Assembly (NCBI GenBank): GCA_027592135.1
Contig: JAQCIJ010000009.1
Span: forward strand, 1-34,603
Direction of reading: 5' to 3'
DNA length: 34,603 nucleotides
Source: a bacterium
Lineage (GTDB): Bacteria > Patescibacteriota > Gracilibacteria > Peribacterales > Peribacteraceae
Shown: positions 26,179 to 34,603 of the stretch, piece by piece
How positions within the stretch are numbered: position 1 is the first letter of the stretch
Layout: the number at the start of each line of letters is the position of its first letter
Translations under genes and position numbers: made by a program
The notes under the pieces: generated by a model
Database searches by the model: none
Told to the model about the DNA's origin: nothing
The model's input: the letters and a program-made list of their open reading frames with translations, nothing else

Positions 26179-28419
26179 CTAAATCAGAGGCTCTTCAAAC
26201 TTTTCTTCTACTGCTCGAATCTCTTTATCAGTAGGGACTTCCTTAGCAGCCTCATCCCATTTCTTAAGAATCTCTTCGACCTCTTTTTTTGGCTTACAGT
26301 ATTTCTTTCGTGAGAGATCTTTGATCTCACTAGAGATGTCATTTATTACTGGTGGTACATCTATTGTTCTTCCAGAGAATGGTTCTCGAATCTCTCCATT
26401 TACTGACATTTTTATGTAAAACTCACGCACGCCAAGGTTGATGATATCGCGTTCCTTAAAAATTGGCTCAAACTCTTTTTCAAGTACAGCTGCATCGTCT
26501 GCTCCTACACGGAAAGAGATCATAGAACCAACGTTACCAAATACTGTCTGACGGATCTTGCTACTAAGTTGTCCCATGTACTGGTGAGCAATAGTCAGGT
26601 TTAAGTGATACTTACGTGCCTCACTCATGATTTCATAGAACGTGTCTGTCGCAAAGTTCTGGAACTCATCGACGTAGAAGTAGAAGTTTGTGCGATCTTC
26701 TTCTTTGATATTTGCACGAGCCATCGCCGCTTGGTAAATCTTGGTAATGATCATGGAACCAATAAGAGAACTGTTTTCTTCTCCAAGAAGGCCTTTCGAT
26801 ACTTTCATGAGAAGAATCTTTCTGTTATCCATGATGTCCTTAATATCAAACTGTGTGTCTGGTTGACCCACAACGTTGCGCACCATATTTGTTGCGACAA
26901 ACTGACCTACTTTGTTGAGTAGTGGGGTAATAGCATCAGCATCGTACTTTTCGCTCCAGGCAGCAAACTCTGATACCCAGAAGCTTTTAACAACGTTATC
27001 GTTAATACGAGCAACGATCTTTTGACGGTAGTTTTTGTCGGTAAGCATTTTAAGGATTGAAAGCACCGTAGTGTTAGGGCTATCAAGTAACGCAAGTATT
27101 GTGTATCGCAGAACGTGTTCGAGGCGGTCACTCCAGTTTGTTCCAAAGAGTTTTTTAAAAATATCAATAATTCCAATCGTCAGCTGCATTTTGTAATCAT
27201 CATCAACTTGCTCTAGAGGATTAAAGGCGATAGGAAAATCAGTATCACTCGGATCAAAGAGAATCACATCGTTCTTTCTTTCTTGTGGTATGTACTGAAG
27301 AACAGCATCGACTAAGTCTCCGTGAGGGTCCAGTACGGCAACACCTTCACCATTGATAATATCGTCGATAATGAGAAGTTCGAGGAGTTTACTTTTTCCA
27401 GAACCAGACTTACCAACAAGGTACAAGTGACGCCGGCGGTCTTCTCGGCTAATACCAAATGGAACATAGTTGTTGTGATAGTTGGTGATACCAAATCCTG
27501 AGACATTTTTTGCATCTGCGCGAGGCAAGTCCTGTGGTGGATCAGATTTACGCGCAAGAACATGTACGATGTGTGGAACTTGATCTGCATTTGGAAGGTG
27601 GTATAACGTTGCTGCTTCTTCTGCACTGAGAATAAATGACGTTCCGTGCTTACGAGATGCAAATTGTGTTGCAAAGGCAGAATTTGTAGAAATGCGAGAT
27701 GCGGCAAATCCGTTAATGTCTGTATCGTTAAAGTGGTAGAAGCTATTAATAACGGCATTGATTTTTAGCTTTGCTTTTTCTTCTGTAGAACTAATGTACG
27801 CAAGACGGATACTTGTTCTAAATGGCTTACTCTTTTCTTTTTTAGCAGCAAGTTCAAATCGGGTAGTGTTGATACCCTTAAGACCTTCTTTACGTAGGCG
27901 GTCACGTATAGAGAAGAACTTCTTAATACGTACAAAGTAAAATCGCCAGTTACGCCGAAAGTGGTATGCACCGGTATCATCATGCGGCTCCATCACAATT
28001 TGCACCCAGACTTGCTCTCCAGTTTCGATTTTCGACACAACAGAGAAGAGTCTGGACATACTATCTTCATCAAATTGATCGTACGTACGAATGGGATACA
28101 CGTCTTTCTCGCGAAGCTTGAGGTTTGTACCGGCAATTCCTTGAGTATTTGGATCAAACTTTGTTGTGTAATCCTTTGTATTGCGGATCTCTGCATCAGG
28201 GAATATCGAGTAAATAAGCCCCTCTATTGTTTCACTGTACTGAGCATCAACAACAATATAAAAATAGGTGTATTGCTCGTATCCAAAGTATTCAAAAGAA
28301 AAGCGAACTCCAGTTACCGTATTGCGTAGACTAATCAAAAGCTCCTGGAATTTTGACTCCATCTTGACCTTTTCAGGCGTTCCTTGAGGGATAATGATAT
28401 TGAGGTATGATAGAGCCAT
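26179..28419 (-). CDS. Type IV secretion/conjugative-transfer family ATPase (TraD/VirD4/HerA-like)
   Basis: Walker A LYLVGKSGSGKSKLLELLI, VAVLDPHGDLVDAVL, Walker B-like NFYFYVDEFQNFATDTF, IAHQYMGQL. Confidence 0.85.
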   Translation of the reverse strand: MALSYLNIIIPQGTPEKVKMESKFQELLISLRNTVTGVRFSFEYFGYEQYTYFYIVVDAQYSETIEGLIYSIFPDAEIRNTKDYTTKFDPNTQGIAGTNLKLREKDVYPIRTYDQFDEDSMSRLFSVVSKIETGEQVWVQIVMEPHDDTGAYHFRRNWRFYFVRIKKFFSIRDRLRKEGLKGINTTRFELAAKKEKSKPFRTSIRLAYISSTEEKAKLKINAVINSFYHFNDTDINGFAASRISTNSAFATQFASRKHGTSFILSAEEAATLYHLPNADQVPHIVHVLARKSDPPQDLPRADAKNVSGFGITNYHNNYVPFGISREDRRRHLYLVGKSGSGKSKLLELLIIDDIINGEGVAVLDPHGDLVDAVLQYIPQERKNDVILFDPSDTDFPIAFNPLEQVDDDYKMQLTIGIIDIFKKLFGTNWSDRLEHVLRYTILALLDSPNTTVLSILKMLTDKNYRQKIVARINDNVVKSFWVSEFAAWSEKYDADAITPLLNKVGQFVATNMVRNVVGQPDTQFDIKDIMDNRKILLMKVSKGLLGEENSSLIGSMIITKIYQAAMARANIKEEDRTNFYFYVDEFQNFATDTFYEIMSEARKYHLNLTIAHQYMGQLSSKIRQTVFGNVGSMISFRVGADDAAVLEKEFEPIFKERDIINLGVREFYIKMSVNGEIREPFSGRTIDVPPVINDISSEIKDLSRKKYCKPKKEVEEILKKWDEAAKEVPTDKEIRAVEEKFEEPLI

Positions 28420-28501
28420 TTAGAGCAAATTTTGCCAGAAAATGGGGGATTTGTAAATGCCTCTTTTATGAATTTACCAGAGAACCCATACTTGGGTACG
28501 T

Positions 28502-30199
28502 TTAATACACCTCATTTAAGTAACATTCCTCACAATAGACGGTTTCTGGTTTATCTGGAGAGTATGTCGTTTGAATGTCTTTTTGGCATTTGCCACATTG
28601 GCGACTGAAGAGTGTGCGAGGGTTCCTGAGTGCAAATCGATCCAAATCTCTTTGATGAGGAGATCTGCGTGGAATTGGTAGTCCGATCTGCCTGTAGAGC
28701 TTGAGCTCCAATGACTGTAACTTAAAAAGCTTTCCAGAAATCTCACAACGAATAGCCCAATTGAGGACATCATCAGGAACATCCTTTGATGAATCTGGTA
28801 GTTGATCTGCATGGATAGTCTTTGTAGTCATAGGCGGTGGTGGTTCGTAATCGTCCCATTGCCAACCACGTTCCAGTGTCTGCTCTTTGGTAAGAGGAAA
28901 ATACATGAATGCCGTTGTTTTGTTGTATCCAACCCAAGAATTTTTTGTATCAATCATCTCACCCCACTCTCCAGTCGTTTTCATGTGCTCAATGATCTTT
29001 GGAACCAATTCTTCATATTCCTCCTTAGTGTATTGTTTATTTAAAATGCAGTATTGCTTGTTGTGCAAACCTGCACATCCAAAACAGTCTTTGCACCGTT
29101 CTAGGTACATACAGTAGAGTAGATCATTACTATTCAGGTGCCCTTCTACAGTAAATAGAAGGTGGTAACTATTTTCTCCAGTAATACAGCACTGGTAGCT
29201 TTCCTGAATGTTTGTACCGTACTGGTTCATGTCATGGCAATTGCGAGCGCCAAGAACAAGTTGGTAACAGTATTTTAAGTTTTCCCCATCTTCGATGTCG
29301 TAAGAGTTCATAACATTCTTGCAGTTTACTAAATGATCTCCACTGCACTTTTCTAAATTGTGTCCCTGAAATTCTTTATAGGTGTGGTTCTTCTCAAATT
29401 CATGTAATTCATTTTTGAATTGTTGATATTGAGCATAAGAAGTCAGATCAATCTTTAACATTTCATTTTCATATTCTTCTTTTGTACGTTGTTGATTTCG
29501 AATGCAGTACTGTTTCTCACGAAGGCCATAACTCAAGAAGCAATCTTGGCAACCAATACAATCTCTTAAAAAAGCACTACTTCGAGTATTAAGACAATCC
29601 TGACAACCAATTAATCCATAACATTTATGGATATCGACGCAGTCGTAACAGAGTTCACTGTGCAAATTGTAGAAACCATCGAAACAGGAAGTGTTTTTCT
29701 TAAAACCGTATCCGTAGAGACAGTCTTCACACAAATCTGCATGAGCTAATAAGTAACAGTTCTTTAAGGATCCGACCATATGTGTATAGTCAGAGTTGAT
29801 CATTGTTTGTTGTTGGCTAACGCTCTGGTCTGGAGCAGCCATCTTTAGCGCGCTAAATTGAGGAAACATCGGCTTCGTAAAATTTGGATCTCTGCCAGTG
29901 GCAGTTTGATCCCACTTGTCGCTATGCCAACACTCTCTACAATAAATTGGTTTACTTGATTCAGGGGAAAACTGGTTGAGAACTGTCTTATTACAGAGAT
30001 CACAAGTATCGAGAACAATGTGCTTCTCATTAACGAGGGCTATACGTGCTTGCTGTCTGCAATCCGGGCAGAGCTTTGGTACCGGAAGATTGTACTTCGT
30101 CTCTTTAAAAATAGGAGACATACGATCGTAAAACTCTAGATCTTCATCAGTTACCTCAAATGCCGTATTACACCAGTTATTTGTACACTTCTTTTGCAT
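28502..30199 (-). CDS. Cys-ladder zinc-ribbon protein of unknown function, paralog A
   Basis: N-terminal CxxxxC...CPDCRQQAR ribbon, central CxxC-rich repeats (CIGCQDCF), twin KQYCIxNxQxTKEEYE motifs, C-terminal CGKCQK...PETVYCEECY ribbon. Confidence 0.85.
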   Translation of the reverse strand: MQKKCTNNWCNTAFEVTDEDLEFYDRMSPIFKETKYNLPVPKLCPDCRQQARIALVNEKHIVLDTCDLCNKTVLNQFSPESSKPIYCRECWHSDKWDQTATGRDPNFTKPMFPQFSALKMAAPDQSVSQQQTMINSDYTHMVGSLKNCYLLAHADLCEDCLYGYGFKKNTSCFDGFYNLHSELCYDCVDIHKCYGLIGCQDCLNTRSSAFLRDCIGCQDCFLSYGLREKQYCIRNQQRTKEEYENEMLKIDLTSYAQYQQFKNELHEFEKNHTYKEFQGHNLEKCSGDHLVNCKNVMNSYDIEDGENLKYCYQLVLGARNCHDMNQYGTNIQESYQCCITGENSYHLLFTVEGHLNSNDLLYCMYLERCKDCFGCAGLHNKQYCILNKQYTKEEYEELVPKIIEHMKTTGEWGEMIDTKNSWVGYNKTTAFMYFPLTKEQTLERGWQWDDYEPPPPMTTKTIHADQLPDSSKDVPDDVLNWAIRCEISGKLFKLQSLELKLYRQIGLPIPRRSPHQRDLDRFALRNPRTLFSRQCGKCQKDIQTTYSPDKPETVYCEECYLNEVY

Positions 30200-30205
30200 A
30201 GGATT

Positions 30206-31897
30206 TTAGTATACCTCATTTAAGTAACATTCCTCACAAAAAACTGTTTCTGGTCTTTCGGGGCTGTAGGAGGTTTGAATTGATTTTTGGCAGTTGGAGC
30301 ACTTGCGATCAAAAATTTTAAATGGATTAGTAAAAGCAAACCTATCCTTATGGCGTTGGTCAGGATGCCTACGAGGAATAGGGAGTTTGTGAAACCTATA
30401 AAAATCGAGTTCTTGCTTAATTATCACAAAAGGTTTTTTGGTTATTTCACAACGAATAGCCCAGTTGCAAACATCATCAGGAATATCTGTATTGTCATCA
30501 GGAAGTTGTTCTGCATCAATTATTTTTTCTACAACAACAGGAGATTTATAGTCACTCCACTGCCATCCACGTTCGAGTACTTCTTCTTTTTTCAGTGGAA
30601 AGTAAACATCTGCTACGGATTCATTGTAACCAAATGCAGAGATCTTTGTCGGGAAAAATTCACCCCATTCTTCAGTGTCCTTCATATGTTCTACAATCTT
30701 TGCTACGAGTTTGTGATATTCTTCTGGTGTATATTGCTTGTTAAGAATGCAGTAGTTCTGGTGTATCATTCCAATACAACCAAATAAATTATTACAAGAT
30801 CTTGTGCAAAATAGTGAGTAATACACATTATTACATCCTTCATATACATAGAGACAGCCAAGAATATTTCGCGTGCGCTCACCTATACAGCAAGAGTCAT
30901 AACACAGTTCCATGCCTCCGCCCCATATATGTACATCCATGTTATCCTTGCCTCCCATAAGGCAGTTTGTGCAATATCGAGAGTCTTGCATATCATTACA
31001 ATCAAAGCAGTATGCAGAATCTTTGGATCGATTTAAGTTATCACCCTTACTGTCAATATTTTGAACACATCGAGACTTCTTAACAGGGTGGTTTAAGAAA
31101 AATCTTTTAGACTGGTTTTTATACTTTGTAATCTCTGCATGTGAACTTGTAGTAAAGTTTTGTATGAATTTGTCATACTCCTCACGAGTTTTTTGTTCAT
31201 TAAAAATACAGTATTGCTTTTGGTGAAGATTGGCACAACCGAAGCAATCCTTACATCCGATACAGTCTCGAAGGAAGTACGAATCTCGGCAGTTGTGACA
31301 AAATTGCGAATAAAAAACATGATAGCAGGAGTAACAATGTGTGCACTCATAGCATAGTTCGCAGTGTTCTATGTGTAGAAAATCTGTGCAATTTTTATTA
31401 TATATAAATGTTTGCCCATAGTAACAATCTTCTGCCTCTTCACCATCAAATATCATATAACAGTTTTTCATCTTGTAGGCATCATTTGCGTACTCTGTAT
31501 TCTGGTTGTATGTCATGAGAGAAAGTGACGGTAGTGGAGTGCATTTACGCAGCTCTTCCCATTGTTCAAAAAATGGTCTTGTAAAATCAAAATCTCTTCC
31601 AAAATCTAACGGACTCCAGTTATCGCTAAACCACTCATCCTTCTCGTAAATATTCATCTTCTTATCTGGAGAATACATTGAGATAATATTCTTTCCAGTT
31701 TTGCTGCACTCTCGCTTATAGAGGTTTCGTGTATTGTAGAAAGCAAGCCTCCTTTGCAGTCTACAATTAAAACACATCGTAGGTTCTGGTATTGGAAAAT
31801 CCTTACCATCAAAGACAGGCGTCATCTTATTGAGTAAATTTCGATCTGAATCGGAGAACTCAAACCCTGCCGAACACTGAGCACACTGTTTTTGCAT
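30206..31897 (-). CDS. Cys-ladder zinc-ribbon protein of unknown function, paralog B
   Basis: Same architecture: CAQCSAGFEFS...CFNCRLQRRLAF; DCIGCKDCFGCANLHQKQYCIFNEQKTREEY; CSNCQKSIQTSYSPERPETVFCEECYLNEVY. Confidence 0.85.
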   Translation of the reverse strand: MQKQCAQCSAGFEFSDSDRNLLNKMTPVFDGKDFPIPEPTMCFNCRLQRRLAFYNTRNLYKRECSKTGKNIISMYSPDKKMNIYEKDEWFSDNWSPLDFGRDFDFTRPFFEQWEELRKCTPLPSLSLMTYNQNTEYANDAYKMKNCYMIFDGEEAEDCYYGQTFIYNKNCTDFLHIEHCELCYECTHCYSCYHVFYSQFCHNCRDSYFLRDCIGCKDCFGCANLHQKQYCIFNEQKTREEYDKFIQNFTTSSHAEITKYKNQSKRFFLNHPVKKSRCVQNIDSKGDNLNRSKDSAYCFDCNDMQDSRYCTNCLMGGKDNMDVHIWGGGMELCYDSCCIGERTRNILGCLYVYEGCNNVYYSLFCTRSCNNLFGCIGMIHQNYCILNKQYTPEEYHKLVAKIVEHMKDTEEWGEFFPTKISAFGYNESVADVYFPLKKEEVLERGWQWSDYKSPVVVEKIIDAEQLPDDNTDIPDDVCNWAIRCEITKKPFVIIKQELDFYRFHKLPIPRRHPDQRHKDRFAFTNPFKIFDRKCSNCQKSIQTSYSPERPETVFCEECYLNEVY

Positions 31898-31978
31898 ATG
31901 AGGCTAGTATACGCGATCAATATCGCGTATCTCGATTAGAAGACAAAGTATTTGCTGGTGTTGATACGTAAGTAATCA

Positions 31979-33658
31979 TTAGATAAGAGATTCTTGATAA
32001 CACGGTTCACAATAAATCTTCTCCGGTCGATCTGGTGCATAGCTTGTTTCTATAGCAACATTGCATTTATCACACGTGCGATCATACAGAACACGAGGGT
32101 TTCGCATCTTGAGGTGATGTTTATATCTCTGGAAGAAGCTGATACGTGGTAGAGGAATGTGTAGCTGCTTATAGAAGGCTAGCTCCTGAGGAATAATCTT
32201 GTACTGCTTAGCGGTTTCTTCACAGGTAAGAATCTGTGAGCAGATATCTTCTGAAACATCTACGATTGAATCTGGAAGCTTTACTTTAGGACCCATGTAC
32301 TGGTCTTTCTTCTCTACTTCATCGATCCAATTCCAACTCTTTCCGAGTACACCTTCTTTTGTCATTGGGTAGTAATCCTGTGCCAGAGTTTCATTGTATC
32401 CGTATGTAGAGACTTCTACGGGGAAGAATTCCCCCCATTCACCATGTTTTATCATATGTTCTATAATCTTCGGCACAAGTTCATTGTATTGTTCTTCTGT
32501 ATATTGCTTATTAAGGATGCAGTACTGCTTACGTTGTACCCCTATACATCCGAAGCAATTTTTAGAGTGATTACTTAAGCTGCAATAGATCATGTCATTC
32601 ATCTGTGCGAGTGTGTGATTCGAGAATAGACATCGAGAAATGTCATACCCAGCAACACTACATTCATACAACAGCTCTCCTTCACCACACTCATGAATGT
32701 CCATGCAATTTTTAAGTGGCATAAATCCCTGAGTTACATATCTGCAATCCCAAAGATCTTCAGAGTCAAAACACTTGTAGGCATTTTTACATTGTACAAG
32801 GTAGTCACCAGAGACATCTTCGTTCTGTACACCGTGTAGATATTTTTGAGGGTGTTCTAGTTTCAGATTTTCAAAACGCTCTTTTGCAGATTGCAATGTA
32901 GAGTGGCTCCCTAGCATTAAACGAAACTTTGCAAATTCTTCTTTGGAAACAGGTTTGTTTTCTACATAGTATTCTTTGTTTTTTACATTACTGCACATCA
33001 AGCAGTTTTTGCATCCAGTACAATTTTTAAGAAACATGGAGTCTGCACAGTTATCACATTCTTGGAGGTATGCAGAGCTGTAACATTTTACAGAGTCGAT
33101 ACATTCGTAACACAGCTCAGACTTTCTGGTTCTAAAACAATCAACACAATTTACACAGTGATTAAGGCTATAACTAAAGTAGCAATCACGGTTTTCATCA
33201 CTATCAAAAATCATGTAGCAGTCTTTATTTTTTCCAGCGTGATTCGTGTATTCGCAGTTCTCATCAAACTCGTATCCTGTAAATACATTTGGACGAGGTA
33301 CTTTTTGGATAAGCTCAAACCATTGATCAAAAAAAGGTCGAGTAAAATCAAATGGTTGTCCATAGTCGAGCGCACTCCACTTATCACTATACCAATCCTC
33401 CTGCCTATATACTTTATAGGGAGACCCAGGTCTGATATTTGAAATGACGCTTGCTCCTGTTAGGTCACACTTTCTCTCGTAGAGATTTAATTGGTTTACG
33501 TGTGCCATGCGACGTTGTGCTCTGCAGTTGGGGCACTGCTTCGGTGGCGGAAGGGGAATCTTCTTCCCTCCAATAATAGGCGAGAGATCATCAAGCATTT
33601 TACTGTCCTCATCGAGGATCTCAAATTCTGCCGAACATTGGTTGCAAGTAGTTTTCAT
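31979..33658 (-). CDS. Cys-ladder zinc-ribbon protein of unknown function, paralog C
   Basis: CNQCSAEFEIL...CPNCRAQRRMAH; NCTGCKNCLMCSNVKNKEYYVENK; FGCIGVQRKQYCILNKQYTEEQY; CDKCNVAIETSYAPDRPEKIYCEPCY. Confidence 0.85.
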   Translation of the reverse strand: MKTTCNQCSAEFEILDEDSKMLDDLSPIIGGKKIPLPPPKQCPNCRAQRRMAHVNQLNLYERKCDLTGASVISNIRPGSPYKVYRQEDWYSDKWSALDYGQPFDFTRPFFDQWFELIQKVPRPNVFTGYEFDENCEYTNHAGKNKDCYMIFDSDENRDCYFSYSLNHCVNCVDCFRTRKSELCYECIDSVKCYSSAYLQECDNCADSMFLKNCTGCKNCLMCSNVKNKEYYVENKPVSKEEFAKFRLMLGSHSTLQSAKERFENLKLEHPQKYLHGVQNEDVSGDYLVQCKNAYKCFDSEDLWDCRYVTQGFMPLKNCMDIHECGEGELLYECSVAGYDISRCLFSNHTLAQMNDMIYCSLSNHSKNCFGCIGVQRKQYCILNKQYTEEQYNELVPKIIEHMIKHGEWGEFFPVEVSTYGYNETLAQDYYPMTKEGVLGKSWNWIDEVEKKDQYMGPKVKLPDSIVDVSEDICSQILTCEETAKQYKIIPQELAFYKQLHIPLPRISFFQRYKHHLKMRNPRVLYDRTCDKCNVAIETSYAPDRPEKIYCEPCYQESLI

Positions 33659-33752
33659 GTCACTACAATCTCATAATTAGTAAGGTTTGTCCAACAACAT
33701 TCACAATATTGCCATAAATAGCTAATTTAGAATATTATAGTGTAACAGATTC

Positions 33753-33770
33753 TGTAGAAATATTTCTACA
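33753..33770. promoter_or_regulatory. 18-bp perfect palindrome TGTAGAAATATTTCTACA (candidate operator)
   Basis: Read directly; in the divergent spacer between paralog C and the TrmB-like gene, 7 nt upstream of TATACT (33778-33783). Confidence 0.6.
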
Positions 33771-33817
33771 ACAGTGGTATACTAGTAGGGTAAACTTCCC
33801 TCAATGACGCACACCCC

Positions 33818-34573
33818 ATGAAGACAGAATTGCTAAAACTTGGCCTAACAGAAGATGAAGTTATCGTGTATCTTGCCTGTTTGGAGTTAAGCGGTGCACC
33901 CGTTTCGGTGATAGCTCGCAAGGCAGGAGTGCAACGTGTTGGTTGTTACCACACTATAGAGAAGCTCTTAAAAAAGAAGTTGCTCAGTCAGTACAACAAA
34001 AATGGCGTAAAGTGCTTTGCGCCAGAGGCGCCAGAGAAACTTGAGGAGTTAGCTTTAGAACGCGTTGGGATAGCCAAGTCGATCTTGCCTCAACTTAAAA
34101 GCCTCGCATCAACTTCCGGATTTCGGCCACGAATAAGATTTTACGAAGGGATGGATGGTGTCGAGCGAGTCTTTAACGAGTCACTGAACGCAGAAGGTGA
34201 AATACTTGGGTACACAAACCTCAAGCAGGTTATAGACGAGATCCCAGTATTCTTTAAAGACTACACCAGCAAGCGTCTCAAGAAAGGAATCAAGTCGAGG
34301 TATCTTTCACCAAACACTGTAGAGAGCGTTCACGCCGTAGATCAATTCCTGCCAAAGGAATTTGATGCAAACTTGATCGAAATACTACTCGTAAATAAAG
34401 AGCAGTTCCCTTTTGAGAATGATATATTGATATTTGGAGACTCTGTTGGGATCGTCTCACTAAATCCTGATGAACGCCTCGGACTTATTGTCGAAAGTCC
34501 GACACTTTCAAAGACCATGAAGGCAATATTTGACCTTGCATGGCTTGGAGCTACAGCGTTTGTGGCGAAGTAG
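33818..34573 (+). CDS. TrmB-family HTH transcriptional regulator
   Basis: LLKLGLTEDEVIVYLACLELSGAPVSVIARKAGVQRVGCYHTIEKLLKKKLL wHTH, then RIRFYEGMDGVERVFNESL and a C-terminal effector-like domain. Confidence 0.85.
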   Translation: MKTELLKLGLTEDEVIVYLACLELSGAPVSVIARKAGVQRVGCYHTIEKLLKKKLLSQYNKNGVKCFAPEAPEKLEELALERVGIAKSILPQLKSLASTSGFRPRIRFYEGMDGVERVFNESLNAEGEILGYTNLKQVIDEIPVFFKDYTSKRLKKGIKSRYLSPNTVESVHAVDQFLPKEFDANLIEILLVNKEQFPFENDILIFGDSVGIVSLNPDERLGLIVESPTLSKTMKAIFDLAWLGATAFVAK

Positions 34574-34603
34574 ATTACACTTTTGTTAATCGAAGCGAGC
34601 TTG

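Overview
The window looks like a chromosomal segment of a Patescibacteria/CPR-type bacterium; this is inferred from family content, and no rRNA is present. Housekeeping genes include transketolase, transaldolase, 6-phosphogluconate dehydrogenase, pyruvate kinase, a RelA/SpoT homolog, RsmH with an FtsL-like neighbour, an L,D-transpeptidase, a fatty acid desaturase, a T4SS-type coupling ATPase and two tRNA-Ser genes. Accessory content includes: (1) a >1067-aa ORF running off the left edge, absent from the ORF track, that joins a transposase-type HTH, a TM segment and a Peptidase S74 chaperone domain, with two identical palindromes flanking its promoter; (2) two large Cys-rich DUF4215-repeat surface proteins, one with a FlhB/YscU-type C-terminal autocleavage-like domain; (3) two four-helix-bundle (23S IVP/TIGR02436-like) cassettes with a shared 22-bp leader, bounded by inverted 7-8-bp-period repeats, plus an ORF-less hairpin of similar design; (4) three tandem Cys-ladder zinc-ribbon paralogs of unknown function beside a divergent TrmB-family regulator with an 18-bp palindrome; (5) a P-type ATPase remnant with an in-frame stop. 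All homology calls come from reading motifs; no searches were run.
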